Positions 55,259-63,962 of a stretch of DNA of 64,000 nt are shown here, piece by piece. A program made the translations under genes and the position numbers. The stretch lies in contig NZ_CP036271.1 of assembly GCF_007745175.1 (NCBI RefSeq), positions 5,282,314-5,346,313 of the forward strand, written 5' to 3'. How positions within the stretch are numbered: position 1 is the stretch's first letter; each line of letters opens with the position of its first letter. This DNA comes from Caulifigura coniformis. Its GTDB lineage: Bacteria; Planctomycetota; Planctomycetia; Planctomycetales; Planctomycetaceae. The notes below the pieces were generated by a model, which searched no databases, was not told the origin of the DNA, and saw only the letters and a list, made by a program, of their open reading frames with translations.

Positions 55259-56211
55259 GACCGCCGCTCGTGGTCTGGCAGTTCACCGACGGGAAGCCGG
55301 GTCACGAGAGCCAGACCCGGGGGCTGATCGCCGCGCTCAAGCGACGATCCGAAGTCCATGCCTATCGGCTGCCGGTGTCCGACTGCCGCTGCGGGATCAC
55401 CAGCCTGCTCAGGCGACGTCATCCCTGCCAGGGCGATTATCCGCCTCCCGATCTGATCCTCGCCTGCGGCCGCACCACGCACTTCGCCGCCCTGGCCGCA
55501 CGCCGGGCCTGCGGCGGCGCGCTCGTCTCGCTGATGAAGCCGCCGCTCCCCAGCCGGCTGTACGACCTCTGCCTGATTCCGGAACACGACGGCGTGCCCG
55601 CATCGGACAACGTCCTGCTGACGCAGGGTGTCTTGAATCCCGTCGTCAAACAGCCCGAGTCCCCTGCACGAGTCGGCCGCGGCCTGATCCTGATCGGCGG
55701 GCCTTCCGCGCACCACGACTGGCCCGGCGCCTCACTGATCCCGCGGATCGTTTCGATTGTCGAGAAGGACGCGGCCCGCCGATGGACATTGACCACCTCA
55801 CGGCGCACACCGGCGGAGTTCGTCGAACAACTGCAAACGACGCTGTCCCCGCCCTCGGCGGCGGAGGAATCGCCGTTGAAGATCGTGCCGGCCGAAGAGA
55901 CGCCGCCCGGTTGGGTGGCCGAGCAACTTGCGAACAGTGACGCCGCAGTCGTGACCGAAGACAGCGTCTCGATGGTCTACGAAAGCCTCACCGCCGGTGT
56001 TGCCGTTTCCCTGATTGCCATGCCCCGTCGCGGCCGAAGCCGGGTGACGGCGGGAGTCGAGAAACTGCTGAGCCAGAGGTTCGTCCGGCCTGTCGAAGAG
56101 TTCCTGACGACGGGGGCGTTTCAGACCGCAGGGCACATCCTCGCGGAAGCCGACCGCTGCGCCGATACGCTGCTCTCACGCTGCCTCCAAAGAGCCGCCC
56201 GCGCTGCCTGA
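55255..56211 (+). CDS. ELM1/GtrOC1-family putative nucleotide-diphospho-sugar glycosyltransferase-like protein
   Basis: The 318-residue product has the family start VVWQFTDGKPGHESQTRGLIAAL, LILIGGPSAHHDW, and VVTEDSVSMVYESLTAGVAVSLI. It matches the mitochondrial-fission ELM1 family, which is structurally GT-B-like; bacterial roles are not firmly known. The overlap of its start with the ABC exporter stop (ATGA) implies a joint function, perhaps in LPS or glycolipid export. Confidence 0.8.
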   Translation: MRPPLVVWQFTDGKPGHESQTRGLIAALKRRSEVHAYRLPVSDCRCGITSLLRRRHPCQGDYPPPDLILACGRTTHFAALAARRACGGALVSLMKPPLPSRLYDLCLIPEHDGVPASDNVLLTQGVLNPVVKQPESPARVGRGLILIGGPSAHHDWPGASLIPRIVSIVEKDAARRWTLTTSRRTPAEFVEQLQTTLSPPSAAEESPLKIVPAEETPPGWVAEQLANSDAAVVTEDSVSMVYESLTAGVAVSLIAMPRRGRSRVTAGVEKLLSQRFVRPVEEFLTTGAFQTAGHILAEADRCADTLLSRCLQRAARAA

Positions 56212-56327
56212 CTGTTGGTGGGCAGTGCAAACTGGGGGCTACTGCCACCCGTTGGGGCTGTCTTGGAGATGGAGCCCCTGCCTGGAATTGCACTGGCGGA
56301 GCCAGCGCCACCGATGAGTTCGTGTCC

Positions 56328-57770
56328 TCAATGCCCCGTTGGCGGGAACTGTTCCTTGAGCAGCCGCACCGCCGTCTTCAACATCTGCGCCGCCGCCGGT
56401 GTCTCCACCAGGTTCTTCAACTCCGCGCGGTTGTCTTCCGTGTCGTACAGTTCGCGGGCGACGACGTCCCCTGACTTCCAGTCGCGCCATTCCGTGTAGC
56501 GCCCTTCCGGCGTCCGCACGCTGTAGCCCATCTGCTGCGGTTGGCCGCTCGGCGTGCGGTCGTAGTAGGCCGGACGCGGATGCTGCGTGAACGCCGCCGG
56601 CTTCACCGTCGCGGCCGTGTCTTTCAGAACGTGCACGAGGCTCTTCCCTTCAAGGCCGGCCACCGCCGGAAGCCGGCAGAGGTCCACGAGCGTCGGGAAC
56701 AGGTCGATCAGTTCCGCCAGCGCCTTGGTCGACTGGCCAGCCGTTGACAGCCCCGGGGTGGAGATGATCAACGGCACCTGGGCGTCGTACTCGAAGCACG
56801 ATGTCTTGCCCCACAGTCCGTGCTCGCCGAGGTGGTAGCCGTGATCGCCGCAGAACACGATCACTGTCGAACCGGCCTTTCCCGACGCCTCGAGTGCGTC
56901 CAGCACTTTCCCAAGCTGGGCATCCATGTAGCTGATGTTCGCGTAGTACCCGCGCCGCATGTTCTCGACGTCGTGCGCTGTCGGCGTGATGTTCTTCGGA
57001 GGCGCGCCAAGGATCTCCCGACTGTCGTGGAAGGCAACCTCCGGAGCCCCGAGCGGACGATCGGGAATCAGGTTGGGAATTTGAAAGAGTTCCGTCCGTT
57101 TCCAGTAGGCGTCCGGTGCGTTGAACGGAGAGTGCGGCTTCCAGAAACCGACGGCCAGGAAGAACGTCTGGTCCTTGATCTCGTTCAGGACGCGGATCGC
57201 TTCGTTGGCCACCCGCCCATCGAAATAGGCCTCGTCCGGCACGTCAACCCGTTCGCAGCGGTTCGCCATGACCAGGCTTTCCGGAGGCTCGCCGTCCACC
57301 TGGGGCTTGTCGTTGCCGTGATTCTCGTAGTGCAGGAATTCATCGGCGCTCCACGATCTGCGATCGCCGTGCGCTTTTGTGTGCCAGTTGTGGAAGATCT
57401 TCCCGACATCGCGCGTGACGTAGCCATGCTGTTTGAACCACAGGGGGAGCGTCATCACGTCCGGATTCCGGTCGCGGAAATGGATGCTGTTGCACCACAC
57501 CTGGATCGTGTCGGGGCGTTTGCCGGTGAGCATCGACGACCGCGACGGATTGCAGACCGCCTGCTGGCAGTAAGCCCGCTCGAAGACGACGCCCCGCTGC
57601 GCCAGCCGATGGAGGTTCGGCGCCAGCCTGTTCTCGGGAAAGACCCCCGGCTCGAACCGGAAGTCGTCCGCCATGATGAACAGAACGTTGGGGCGGGAGG
57701 CCGGTTCTTGGGAAAAAGCCGATCCCGTGAAGAAGAACGCCAGCGTAGCCACGACGAGCGCACGAATCAT
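56328..57770 (-). CDS. Sulfatase (iduronate-2-sulfatase-like)
   Basis: The 480-residue product has a signal peptide (MIRALVVATLAFFFTGSAFS) and the sulfatase family layout: RPNVLFIMADDFR with two metal-binding Asp residues, the formylglycine site CNPSR (Cys73), GYVTRDVGKIFHNW, and GDHGYHLGEHGLWGKTS. It should be active after FGE maturation of Cys73. Substrate is probably a sulfated polysaccharide. The frame extends upstream but the ATG at 57770 fits the signal peptide. Follows opgC by 43 bases. Confidence 0.94.
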   Translation of the reverse strand: MIRALVVATLAFFFTGSAFSQEPASRPNVLFIMADDFRFEPGVFPENRLAPNLHRLAQRGVVFERAYCQQAVCNPSRSSMLTGKRPDTIQVWCNSIHFRDRNPDVMTLPLWFKQHGYVTRDVGKIFHNWHTKAHGDRRSWSADEFLHYENHGNDKPQVDGEPPESLVMANRCERVDVPDEAYFDGRVANEAIRVLNEIKDQTFFLAVGFWKPHSPFNAPDAYWKRTELFQIPNLIPDRPLGAPEVAFHDSREILGAPPKNITPTAHDVENMRRGYYANISYMDAQLGKVLDALEASGKAGSTVIVFCGDHGYHLGEHGLWGKTSCFEYDAQVPLIISTPGLSTAGQSTKALAELIDLFPTLVDLCRLPAVAGLEGKSLVHVLKDTAATVKPAAFTQHPRPAYYDRTPSGQPQQMGYSVRTPEGRYTEWRDWKSGDVVARELYDTEDNRAELKNLVETPAAAQMLKTAVRLLKEQFPPTGH

Positions 57771-57813
57771 GTCCGGTTCCCTCGAAGTATGGACGATCGA
57801 GGGCACGATCGTA

Positions 57814-58956
57814 TCAGTGCGTCCCGGCCAGTGCATGTCGCCGCACCCGGCGCCGTTCCAGAAACCAGGCCGCCACCACCTGCACAAGAAACGCGTCGGC
57901 AGCCAGAACGAAAAGCGACACTGGATGCGACGGCAGGAACGCCGAGGCGATCGCGCACACATATGCCAGGATCACGCCCAGGCAGAACAAAGGAAGCGAG
58001 TGCCGGCCGCTCCACACGAACGGCCGGGCCCAGCGTGTCTCGGGGAACGACGGCCAGCGTTGAACGGCCCACGTTGTCACGATCGCGACGGCGGCGAAAT
58101 GGATGATTCGGGCAAGCCCCAGGTTCGTCTTCGAGAACAGCGGCGAACTCCTCTGTTGTTGGCCGACCCAGGCGGTGAACTCCCCGAGTGCGGGAAGCGA
58201 GACGCCGCGCGCCACGAGCATCCCCACTATGACGACGACCCCGGCGCCGATCACGAAGGTGCGGTTCCATCGCATGCGTGGCCGCGTCACCGCGACATGG
58301 CCGGCCACGACCCCGAGAGCGACCAGAAGCTGCCACGCGAGCGGGTTGAAGCCCGCATCACCCGCGGACAGGGCGGGCGACAGTTGCGAGCTGGTATAGA
58401 TCACCAGCGACAATCCGATCGCCGCTGCCGGCGTTCGCCTGGCCAATTGGAGGAACAGGGGGAGAAGCGGCAGCACTACGATGTAGATCACCAGGATGGC
58501 GACGCCCCATACCGGTTCTCGCAGCATGGCCGTCTCGCGAATCGCTTCGCTGAACATGGCGGGCGTCGTGATCGTCAGTGGAAGCCGGAACACCAGTGAG
58601 GTTCGGGAAATGCTCCACGCCAGTGCCGCGACGAGTAGCGTCGTCGCCATCATGGCCCCATAGATCACGAAAGAACGCGTCATCGCTCGCCGCTGACACG
58701 CGAGAAGACCCAGCCGCTCGATCCTCGGCGAGAAGACCCAGCCGAAGGTAAAGCCGGCAAGGAAGACGAACGCCTCGGCTGCGTCCGAAAGCCCCAGGCC
58801 CTTGAGCGTCCAGCGATTGAAGAACTCCTGGTCCGCGATCAGGTCATCGATGTGATCGACGAGCACGAACGTCAGGACGAGCCCGCGGAGGAAGTCGAGA
58901 GAGACGAGCCGGGACGGCTCGGGGGAAGAGTTCGCCGTCGCGGGCCCGGGCCCCAT
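57814..58956 (-). CDS. OpgC-like membrane protein (acyltransferase-type)
   Basis: The 380-residue protein has ten or more membrane helices with VSLDFLRGLVLTFVLVDHIDDLI at the N-terminus and GFTFGWVFSPR, resembling OpgC, which succinylates osmoregulated periplasmic glucans. A conserved His residue (VDHIDD) fits the acyltransferase fold. It starts three bases after the larE stop and is followed by the sulfatase, so the three share a transcript. Confidence 0.72.
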   Translation of the reverse strand: MGPGPATANSSPEPSRLVSLDFLRGLVLTFVLVDHIDDLIADQEFFNRWTLKGLGLSDAAEAFVFLAGFTFGWVFSPRIERLGLLACQRRAMTRSFVIYGAMMATTLLVAALAWSISRTSLVFRLPLTITTPAMFSEAIRETAMLREPVWGVAILVIYIVVLPLLPLFLQLARRTPAAAIGLSLVIYTSSQLSPALSAGDAGFNPLAWQLLVALGVVAGHVAVTRPRMRWNRTFVIGAGVVVIVGMLVARGVSLPALGEFTAWVGQQQRSSPLFSKTNLGLARIIHFAAVAIVTTWAVQRWPSFPETRWARPFVWSGRHSLPLFCLGVILAYVCAIASAFLPSHPVSLFVLAADAFLVQVVAAWFLERRRVRRHALAGTH

Positions 58957-58959
58957 GGT

Positions 58960-59841
58960 TCAGGCGCCCGCGAGGCCGGAGGAAGGAGTCGCCAATTCGA
59001 TAATCGGGAGCTGGTCGTTCAGGCTGCCGGACCGAAATCCTTCAAGGTCCACCGTGACCCGGCGGAACCCGAGTTCCTTCAGGCGTGCAGCGACCTGCGT
59101 CCGAACCGTCTCATTCGCCAGCAGCGAAAGGTTCTCGAGCGGCAGTTCAATCCGCGCCAGGTCGCCCGCTTCACAGCGGACTCTGAGCACCCGCCCTGCC
59201 AGAAGCGATTTCAGGAACAGTTCGGCTGCGTCGATGCGCTTCACACGCTCCGGCGTCGCCTCCACTCCGTAGGCGATCCGGCTGGAAAGGCAGGGGGAAG
59301 CGGGCTTGTTCCAGATCGGAACGTTCCACAGTTTCGCGATGGTCCGAACGTCCGCTTTCCGGAGCCCCGCATCGACCAGCGGGCTGCGGACCGCATGTTC
59401 GGACGCCGCCACGAGGCCCGGCCGGTGGTCTCCGAGGTCATCGAGGTTGGTGCCGTTCAGGAGAACCCCGACGCCGAGATCCGGTGCGAGCGATTCCAGA
59501 CGCTCGTAGAGTTCCGTCTTGCAGAAGTAACAGCGATTGCCGGCGTTCTGCTGGTAGCCGGGGCGGCTGAACTCGTCGGTGTGCACGACTTTGTGCGGGA
59601 TTCCGATCATCGCGGCGACACGTCGGGCCTCCTCCAGTTCGCCGGTCGCGAGGCTCGCACTGACGGCTGTTACGGCGACAGCCACCTCGCATTCCCTGGC
59701 AGCAGCCGCAGCGACCACGGCCGAATCGACCCCGCCGGAGAAGGCGACGGCTGCCCGCCGAAATGGTCGGATTGCCGTCAGCAGACGTCCGGCGAGCGCC
59801 TCCGCGGTGTTCGTGTCGTCAATGTCATTCGTCAACGCCAT
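58960..59841 (-). CDS. larE: LarE-family ATP-dependent sulfur transferase
   Basis: LarE supplies sulfur to the nickel-pincer cofactor of lactate racemase. The 293-residue product has the PP-loop SGGVDS (35-40) and three cysteines in the positions of a [4Fe-4S]-binding LarE: Cys104 and Cys107 (NRCYFCK) and Cys184 (KPASPCLSSR). Cys184 corresponds to the sulfur-donating Cys of L. plantarum LarE. Other lar genes are not in the window. It heads an operon with opgC and a sulfatase. Confidence 0.9.
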   Translation of the reverse strand: MALTNDIDDTNTAEALAGRLLTAIRPFRRAAVAFSGGVDSAVVAAAAARECEVAVAVTAVSASLATGELEEARRVAAMIGIPHKVVHTDEFSRPGYQQNAGNRCYFCKTELYERLESLAPDLGVGVLLNGTNLDDLGDHRPGLVAASEHAVRSPLVDAGLRKADVRTIAKLWNVPIWNKPASPCLSSRIAYGVEATPERVKRIDAAELFLKSLLAGRVLRVRCEAGDLARIELPLENLSLLANETVRTQVAARLKELGFRRVTVDLEGFRSGSLNDQLPIIELATPSSGLAGA

Positions 59842-60254
59842 ACCCCCATGATGGAGTGCGACGCGCTCAGCGGCAAGATGCGGCGACGTGCAGAGTCAGC
59901 CTCCTTGCCCGAGCCCCAAACCCGGTGTTCAAGAATTGTTCAGTCTCCGCAATTGCGTACGAACGCAGCGGCGACTCGCCGCAACTTCCGCCGCTCGTCC
60001 CTCGCAACTTCGACAATCCCCGCCCATTCGGCAGATTTTGGAGAAAACGGGGATTGATTTCCCTTTCCAACTGCCGTTAAATCTGCGCGCATTGGCCAAG
60101 ACTGGCCGGTTCGAGATTGAGAGAACCGGGCGATGGCCGGCCTCAGTTGCAGCCGCGACCTGTTTGACTCGTGGCTGGGAGGCGAACGCGACATCGGCAC
60201 GGAGACAGCCACAGTCGCGCTACGAAGCATTGCTCCGTTTTAGGACAGCCCTCC
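59842..60254. other. Divergent intergenic region between larE and kamA
   Basis: 413 bases without a supported coding frame. It should hold promoters for larE (minus) and kamA (plus). I see no clear consensus pair, RNA gene or repeat. Confidence 0.4.
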
Positions 60255-61868
60255 ATGGGCGCTTCGCTTGGTTCTGCTTGTCAGAACTTTTCGGTTGTTG
60301 GGCAGGGACAGACGGCTGACGCAACTGAGGAGCCTCCTGGGCGTCAGCCCGGCTCCCCCCTGCTTCCCGTTTTAGAAACGTCCTGCGGCTCTTCCGCGGA
60401 GCACAGCTGTCAAAGCGGATCGGACTCTCCGATCGTTGTTGACCTCGATGCTCCATTGGCAACCTCCATCGCGAGGGCCCGCAAAACGGCGCCCACACGG
60501 CGGAAAGGACGCACGTCCGTCGCCGAATCACCCGCTGCCCATAAGGTGGCGTCCTACGTGATGCCCGGTGCGATGCTTGCGCCCCCGTCCGCTGACGAAC
60601 CCGCCGGCTCGACCAAGATTCTCCGGTTCGATCAACCGCACGGCGCAACACCCGCCGTTCCGGAGCCGCCCGTCGCCCCAGAGCCGGCGCCGTTGTCCGC
60701 CGAGCCGCCGTTCTACATCGTCACGCCCAACCGTCGGCCCCAGAATCCGAAGTCCCGTGCCTTCCGGAAGAAGTTCTTCCCCCAGGCGACCGACAAGGAA
60801 TGGAACGACTGGCGCTGGCAGTCGCGGCATCGCATCAAGACGCTCGAGCAGATGGAGCGGATGCTCACGCTGAGCACGGATGAGCGGACCGCCCTCATCG
60901 AAGGGGGCCAGATGCTGCCCGTCGGCATCACCCCTTATTACATGAGCCTGCTCGACACGGAGAATCCGGAGCAGCCGCTCCGACGCACCGTCGTTCCCTC
61001 CGCGAAAGAGTTCCTGCGGACGAAGGGGGAAGCGGACGATCCGCTCGGTGAAGACGGACACAGCCCGGTTCCGGGCCTCGTGCACCGTTACCCCGATCGC
61101 GTTCTTCTGCTGGCCCTCGACTTCTGCTCGACCTACTGCCGTTACTGCACGCGGTCCCGCGTCGTGGGACACGGCGAACTGATGGCCAACGAGAAGCGGC
61201 TGGAGCTGGCCTTCGACTATCTGCGGAAGACCCCGCAGGTGCGCGACGTCCTGATCTCCGGCGGCGACCCGCTGTCCCTCAGCGAAGACAAACTCGACTG
61301 GATCCTCGGCAAGCTCCGCGCGATTCCGCACATTGAGTTCATCCGCATCGGCACCAAGATGCCGGCCGTGCTTCCGCAGCGGATCACTCCGCAGCTGACG
61401 CGCGTCCTCCGGAAGTACCATCCCCTGTGGATGAGCATCCACTTCCTGCATCCCGACGAATGCACGCCGGAAGCCGCGCGGGCCTGTGCCCGCCTGGCCG
61501 ACGCCGGCATTCCGCTCGGCGCCCAGACGGTGCTGCTCAAGGGTGTGAACGACAGCGTTCCCGTCATGAAGGAGCTGGTCCACAAGCTGCTCCTGATGCG
61601 CGTCCGGCCGTATTACCTCTACCAGTGCGATCCGATTTCGGGCTCGGCCCACTTCCGTACTTCGATCGACAAGGGCCTCGAGATCATTGAAGGTCTCCGC
61701 GGCCACACGACCGGCTACGGCGTCCCGAACTATGTCGTCGACGCCCCTGGCGGCGGCGGCAAGATTCCGCTCCAGCCAAACTACTACGTCGGCCGCGACG
61801 GGGACGAGGTTCTCCTGAGGAACTTTGAAGGGAAGACCTACCGGTATCCCGATCCGGTGGAGGTGTGA
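60255..61868 (+). CDS. kamA: Lysine 2,3-aminomutase-like radical SAM enzyme
   Basis: The 537-residue product has the radical-SAM motif CSTYCRYC (Cys291, 295 and 298), DVLISGGDPLSLSEDKLDWIL, IRIGTKMPAVLPQRIT, and the C-terminal PLP-lysine region GYGVPNYVVDAPGGGGKIPL. The core begins near residue 170; the first about 150 residues are low complexity (Ala/Pro/Ser/Gly) and look like an extension, since classical KamA has about 416 residues. ATG at 60255 has AGGA upstream; an earlier start is possible. It may make beta-lysine or belong to the YjeK/EpmB type. Confidence 0.88.
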   Translation: MGASLGSACQNFSVVGQGQTADATEEPPGRQPGSPLLPVLETSCGSSAEHSCQSGSDSPIVVDLDAPLATSIARARKTAPTRRKGRTSVAESPAAHKVASYVMPGAMLAPPSADEPAGSTKILRFDQPHGATPAVPEPPVAPEPAPLSAEPPFYIVTPNRRPQNPKSRAFRKKFFPQATDKEWNDWRWQSRHRIKTLEQMERMLTLSTDERTALIEGGQMLPVGITPYYMSLLDTENPEQPLRRTVVPSAKEFLRTKGEADDPLGEDGHSPVPGLVHRYPDRVLLLALDFCSTYCRYCTRSRVVGHGELMANEKRLELAFDYLRKTPQVRDVLISGGDPLSLSEDKLDWILGKLRAIPHIEFIRIGTKMPAVLPQRITPQLTRVLRKYHPLWMSIHFLHPDECTPEAARACARLADAGIPLGAQTVLLKGVNDSVPVMKELVHKLLLMRVRPYYLYQCDPISGSAHFRTSIDKGLEIIEGLRGHTTGYGVPNYVVDAPGGGGKIPLQPNYYVGRDGDEVLLRNFEGKTYRYPDPVEV

Positions 61869-61891
61869 GCGAGATCTCTCGGAGTGATTGA

Positions 61892-62074
61892 GCTCCGAAG
61901 GAGCGGCACGACATAGCCGGGGGCGTAAGCCCCCGGAATAGATGCGGGTAACGCTCAAGCCCCGGAGGGGCGACACACGCATTCGTTGTGTCGCCCCTCC
62001 GGGGCCTGCTCCATTGATGGACTTAATCCGTGGGCTAAGCGCCCAGGGCTACGCAGTGTCGCCCCTGTTGGGGC
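61892..62074. repeat. Composite inverted REP-like palindromic element
   Basis: The left half contains GCTCCGAAGGAGC (61892-61904) and the hairpin CCGGGGGC-GTAA-GCCCCCGG (61917-61936). The right half contains the mirrored hairpins TGGGC-TAAGC-GCCCA (62031-62045) and GCCCC-TGTT-GGGGC (62061-62074). In the middle is a perfect 19-base inverted repeat (61959-61977 with 61987-62005) around a nine-base loop. So two related modules face each other. The right module contains the stop codon of the minus-strand hydrolase gene. It resembles BIME/REP clusters. Confidence 0.7.
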
Positions 62075-63002
62075 TGATTGCGTTGAGCCAGGTGAAGTAC
62101 TGCTGGACGAAGTGGTCGAAGCAGGGCTCGAACTCCAGGGTGTGTGCCGCCTCTGGGAATTCGATGAGCGTCCGGGACGGCGAAGCGATGGTCGCGAAGA
62201 ACCGCTTCATCGCGCCGTTGTCGATGATCCGGTCGCGGCCCGCGAGCATCAGAAGGATCGGACAGCGGAGTTCGGGGCCGGCGGTCTGAGCCAGGTGGGT
62301 GAGGTGGCGATCCGCGTTGAGGAAGCCGGAGGTGGCCACGCGGATCGAGAGAGGGTCTTCGCGAAGAAACTGCTGTCGGGCAGGATCGGATGTGAACAGG
62401 GCTGCATCGTCGAGCGGAATCAGAACCCTGCGCCGGCGGATGCGGGCGAAGTCGGCCAGCTTCAGCAGGAGCCGTTGCCGAAGACCCGGGCGGATCCGGG
62501 CGTGGATTCCGGGGTAAAGCAGGGCAAGCCCGTCGACGAGTTCCGCGTGGACACGAGCCACCGCGGCCGCGAGTTTTCCTCCCCAGCTGACGGCTTGAAG
62601 AATGACTGGTCCGGGCGATTTGCGCGAGCGAATCTGCCTCAGCACGGCGACGACGTCATTGACCAGTCGTTCCCAGTGCTCGGCGTGGCCCCGGTCGCCA
62701 CCCGAGATTCCCGATCCGCGACGATCGAGAAACCAGACATCCCAGCCCGCCTGGGCAAGCTGGGTCGAGGAACGGTGATACCACCCCGCGTGACTCTGGA
62801 TTCCATGCAGCGACACGATCGTCCCGCGAACTGGTCCGTCTTCCGGGTGGAATCGATGGATGGCCAGACGCACGCCATCGGACGCCGTGAAGTTCTCTGG
62901 CATACTCCTGATGGGGAGTGGCTGTTGTTCCTCCTGCATCGGGAATCCGCTCTGTGCGGAGTCCGCGGGTGTCAGACGTTCAGGGGTGAAGGCGTCGCTC
63001 AT
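62049..63002 (-). CDS. Alpha/beta hydrolase (monoacylglycerol lipase-like)
   Basis: The 317-residue product has the alpha/beta-hydrolase layout: TIVSLHGIQSHAGWYH oxyanion region, WFLDRRGSGISGGDRGH, a nucleophile elbow AVSWGGK (Ser in A-x-S-x-G), the Asp segment LAGRDRIIDN, and the His in EAAHTLEFE. It looks catalytically complete. The last residues (SPNRGDTA) are encoded by the right half of the palindromic element, so the C-terminus appears to be replaced or extended by the repeat. Confidence 0.88.
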   Translation of the reverse strand: MSDAFTPERLTPADSAQSGFPMQEEQQPLPIRSMPENFTASDGVRLAIHRFHPEDGPVRGTIVSLHGIQSHAGWYHRSSTQLAQAGWDVWFLDRRGSGISGGDRGHAEHWERLVNDVVAVLRQIRSRKSPGPVILQAVSWGGKLAAAVARVHAELVDGLALLYPGIHARIRPGLRQRLLLKLADFARIRRRRVLIPLDDAALFTSDPARQQFLREDPLSIRVATSGFLNADRHLTHLAQTAGPELRCPILLMLAGRDRIIDNGAMKRFFATIASPSRTLIEFPEAAHTLEFEPCFDHFVQQYFTWLNAISPNRGDTA

Positions 63003-63266
63003 TCGGGCACAGTGCTGAAGTGATGGGCAGGTGAGAGCCTGGGGCCGAATTGCATCGTGACACGAAAAGAGTCCCGGAAACCTTGGGATTCGTCTGCCTC
63101 AAGCCATTGTCTGACGATCCAGATAAGAAATTTCTGTGGAATGCCGGCCCGGCATGCTCATTGCTTTTAACAAGCGGACCGGCCGAATCCCCTCCAGATC
63201 CGCAACCCTGACGCCTGGGACCAATTGCGGATCTTTTGATCGCAGTTGTACCGGAAAGTCGCAGGA

Positions 63267-63857
63267 ATGCGCCGGCTCTTATTGATCGATCACGACCAGA
63301 ACCAATGCCGGCGGCTCGTGCAGGTGCTGTCAGGCCTCGGTTTCAGTCTCGATGTCACGTATAGCGCGAAAGAGGCACGGGTGCTCAACGAACAACAACG
63401 TTACAGCTGGAGCGTGATCGGGACCCCCGCAGACGGCGGGGACAGCGTGGCCCTGTTTACGCAGCTTCGGGAACGGCAGACCCGCCTGCGCGGCCTCCTT
63501 GTCGCCAATGACCCGGATGTCGGTGTGAAGACCGCCGCGGAAGAGGCCGGCCTCGACATTATTCAGCGACCCGTCGACGTCAACATCCTGATTCCCTGGC
63601 TCTCCGATGGTGGCGCCTGCGGCGAATCCACCACCATCGAACTCGGGATCGCTGAGTCGTCCCCCGTGGCGGAAAGCGTCGTCGCCGGCCTCCCCGAGAA
63701 TACGATCCGCAATCGTCTGTCGGACGAACAGTTGATCAGGATCATCCGTGGCGTCGACTACCCGTTCGCCGGAAAAGAACGCCTGGAAATGTTCGACCGC
63801 GACACTCTCGTCCGCGTCGTGATGCTCATTCGCCGCTGGTGCCGCAACCGGCGCTGA
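63267..63857 (+). CDS. Response-regulator-like pseudo-receiver protein
   Basis: The 196-residue product starts at ATG 63267 (MRRLLLIDHDQNQCRRLVQV). Its receiver-like fold has acidic Asp8/Asp10 but at the expected phospho-acceptor position there is Gly52 (SVIGTPADGG) and the conserved Lys is Arg101 (IIQRPVD), so it is probably not phosphorylated. A C-terminal helical segment (LSDEQLIRIIRGVDYPFAGKERLEMFDRDTLVRVVMLIRRW) is unrecognised. Stand-alone gene. Confidence 0.7.
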   Translation: MRRLLLIDHDQNQCRRLVQVLSGLGFSLDVTYSAKEARVLNEQQRYSWSVIGTPADGGDSVALFTQLRERQTRLRGLLVANDPDVGVKTAAEEAGLDIIQRPVDVNILIPWLSDGGACGESTTIELGIAESSPVAESVVAGLPENTIRNRLSDEQLIRIIRGVDYPFAGKERLEMFDRDTLVRVVMLIRRWCRNRR

Positions 63858-63910
63858 ACCCGGCCGTCATCGAATCAATTGGCGTGGACACGATTGGCTG
63901 TGATCACGAA

Positions 63911-63941
63911 AAAAGCCCAGGGGTGACACCCCTGGACTTTT
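63911..63941. terminator. Bidirectional intrinsic terminator
   Basis: CCAGGGGT (63917-63924) pairs with ACCCCTGG (63928-63935) around a three-base loop. There is an A run before and a T run after, so it can end both the plus-strand pseudo-receiver gene and the minus-strand gene to the right. Confidence 0.85.
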
Positions 63942-63962
63942 CTTGTTCTGACCCGGCGGCGA

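Noticed and set aside
63141-63155. ATGCCGG/CCGGCAT dyad upstream of the pseudo-receiver gene
   Set aside because: Short, GC-rich and with a one-base centre; likely chance in this base composition.
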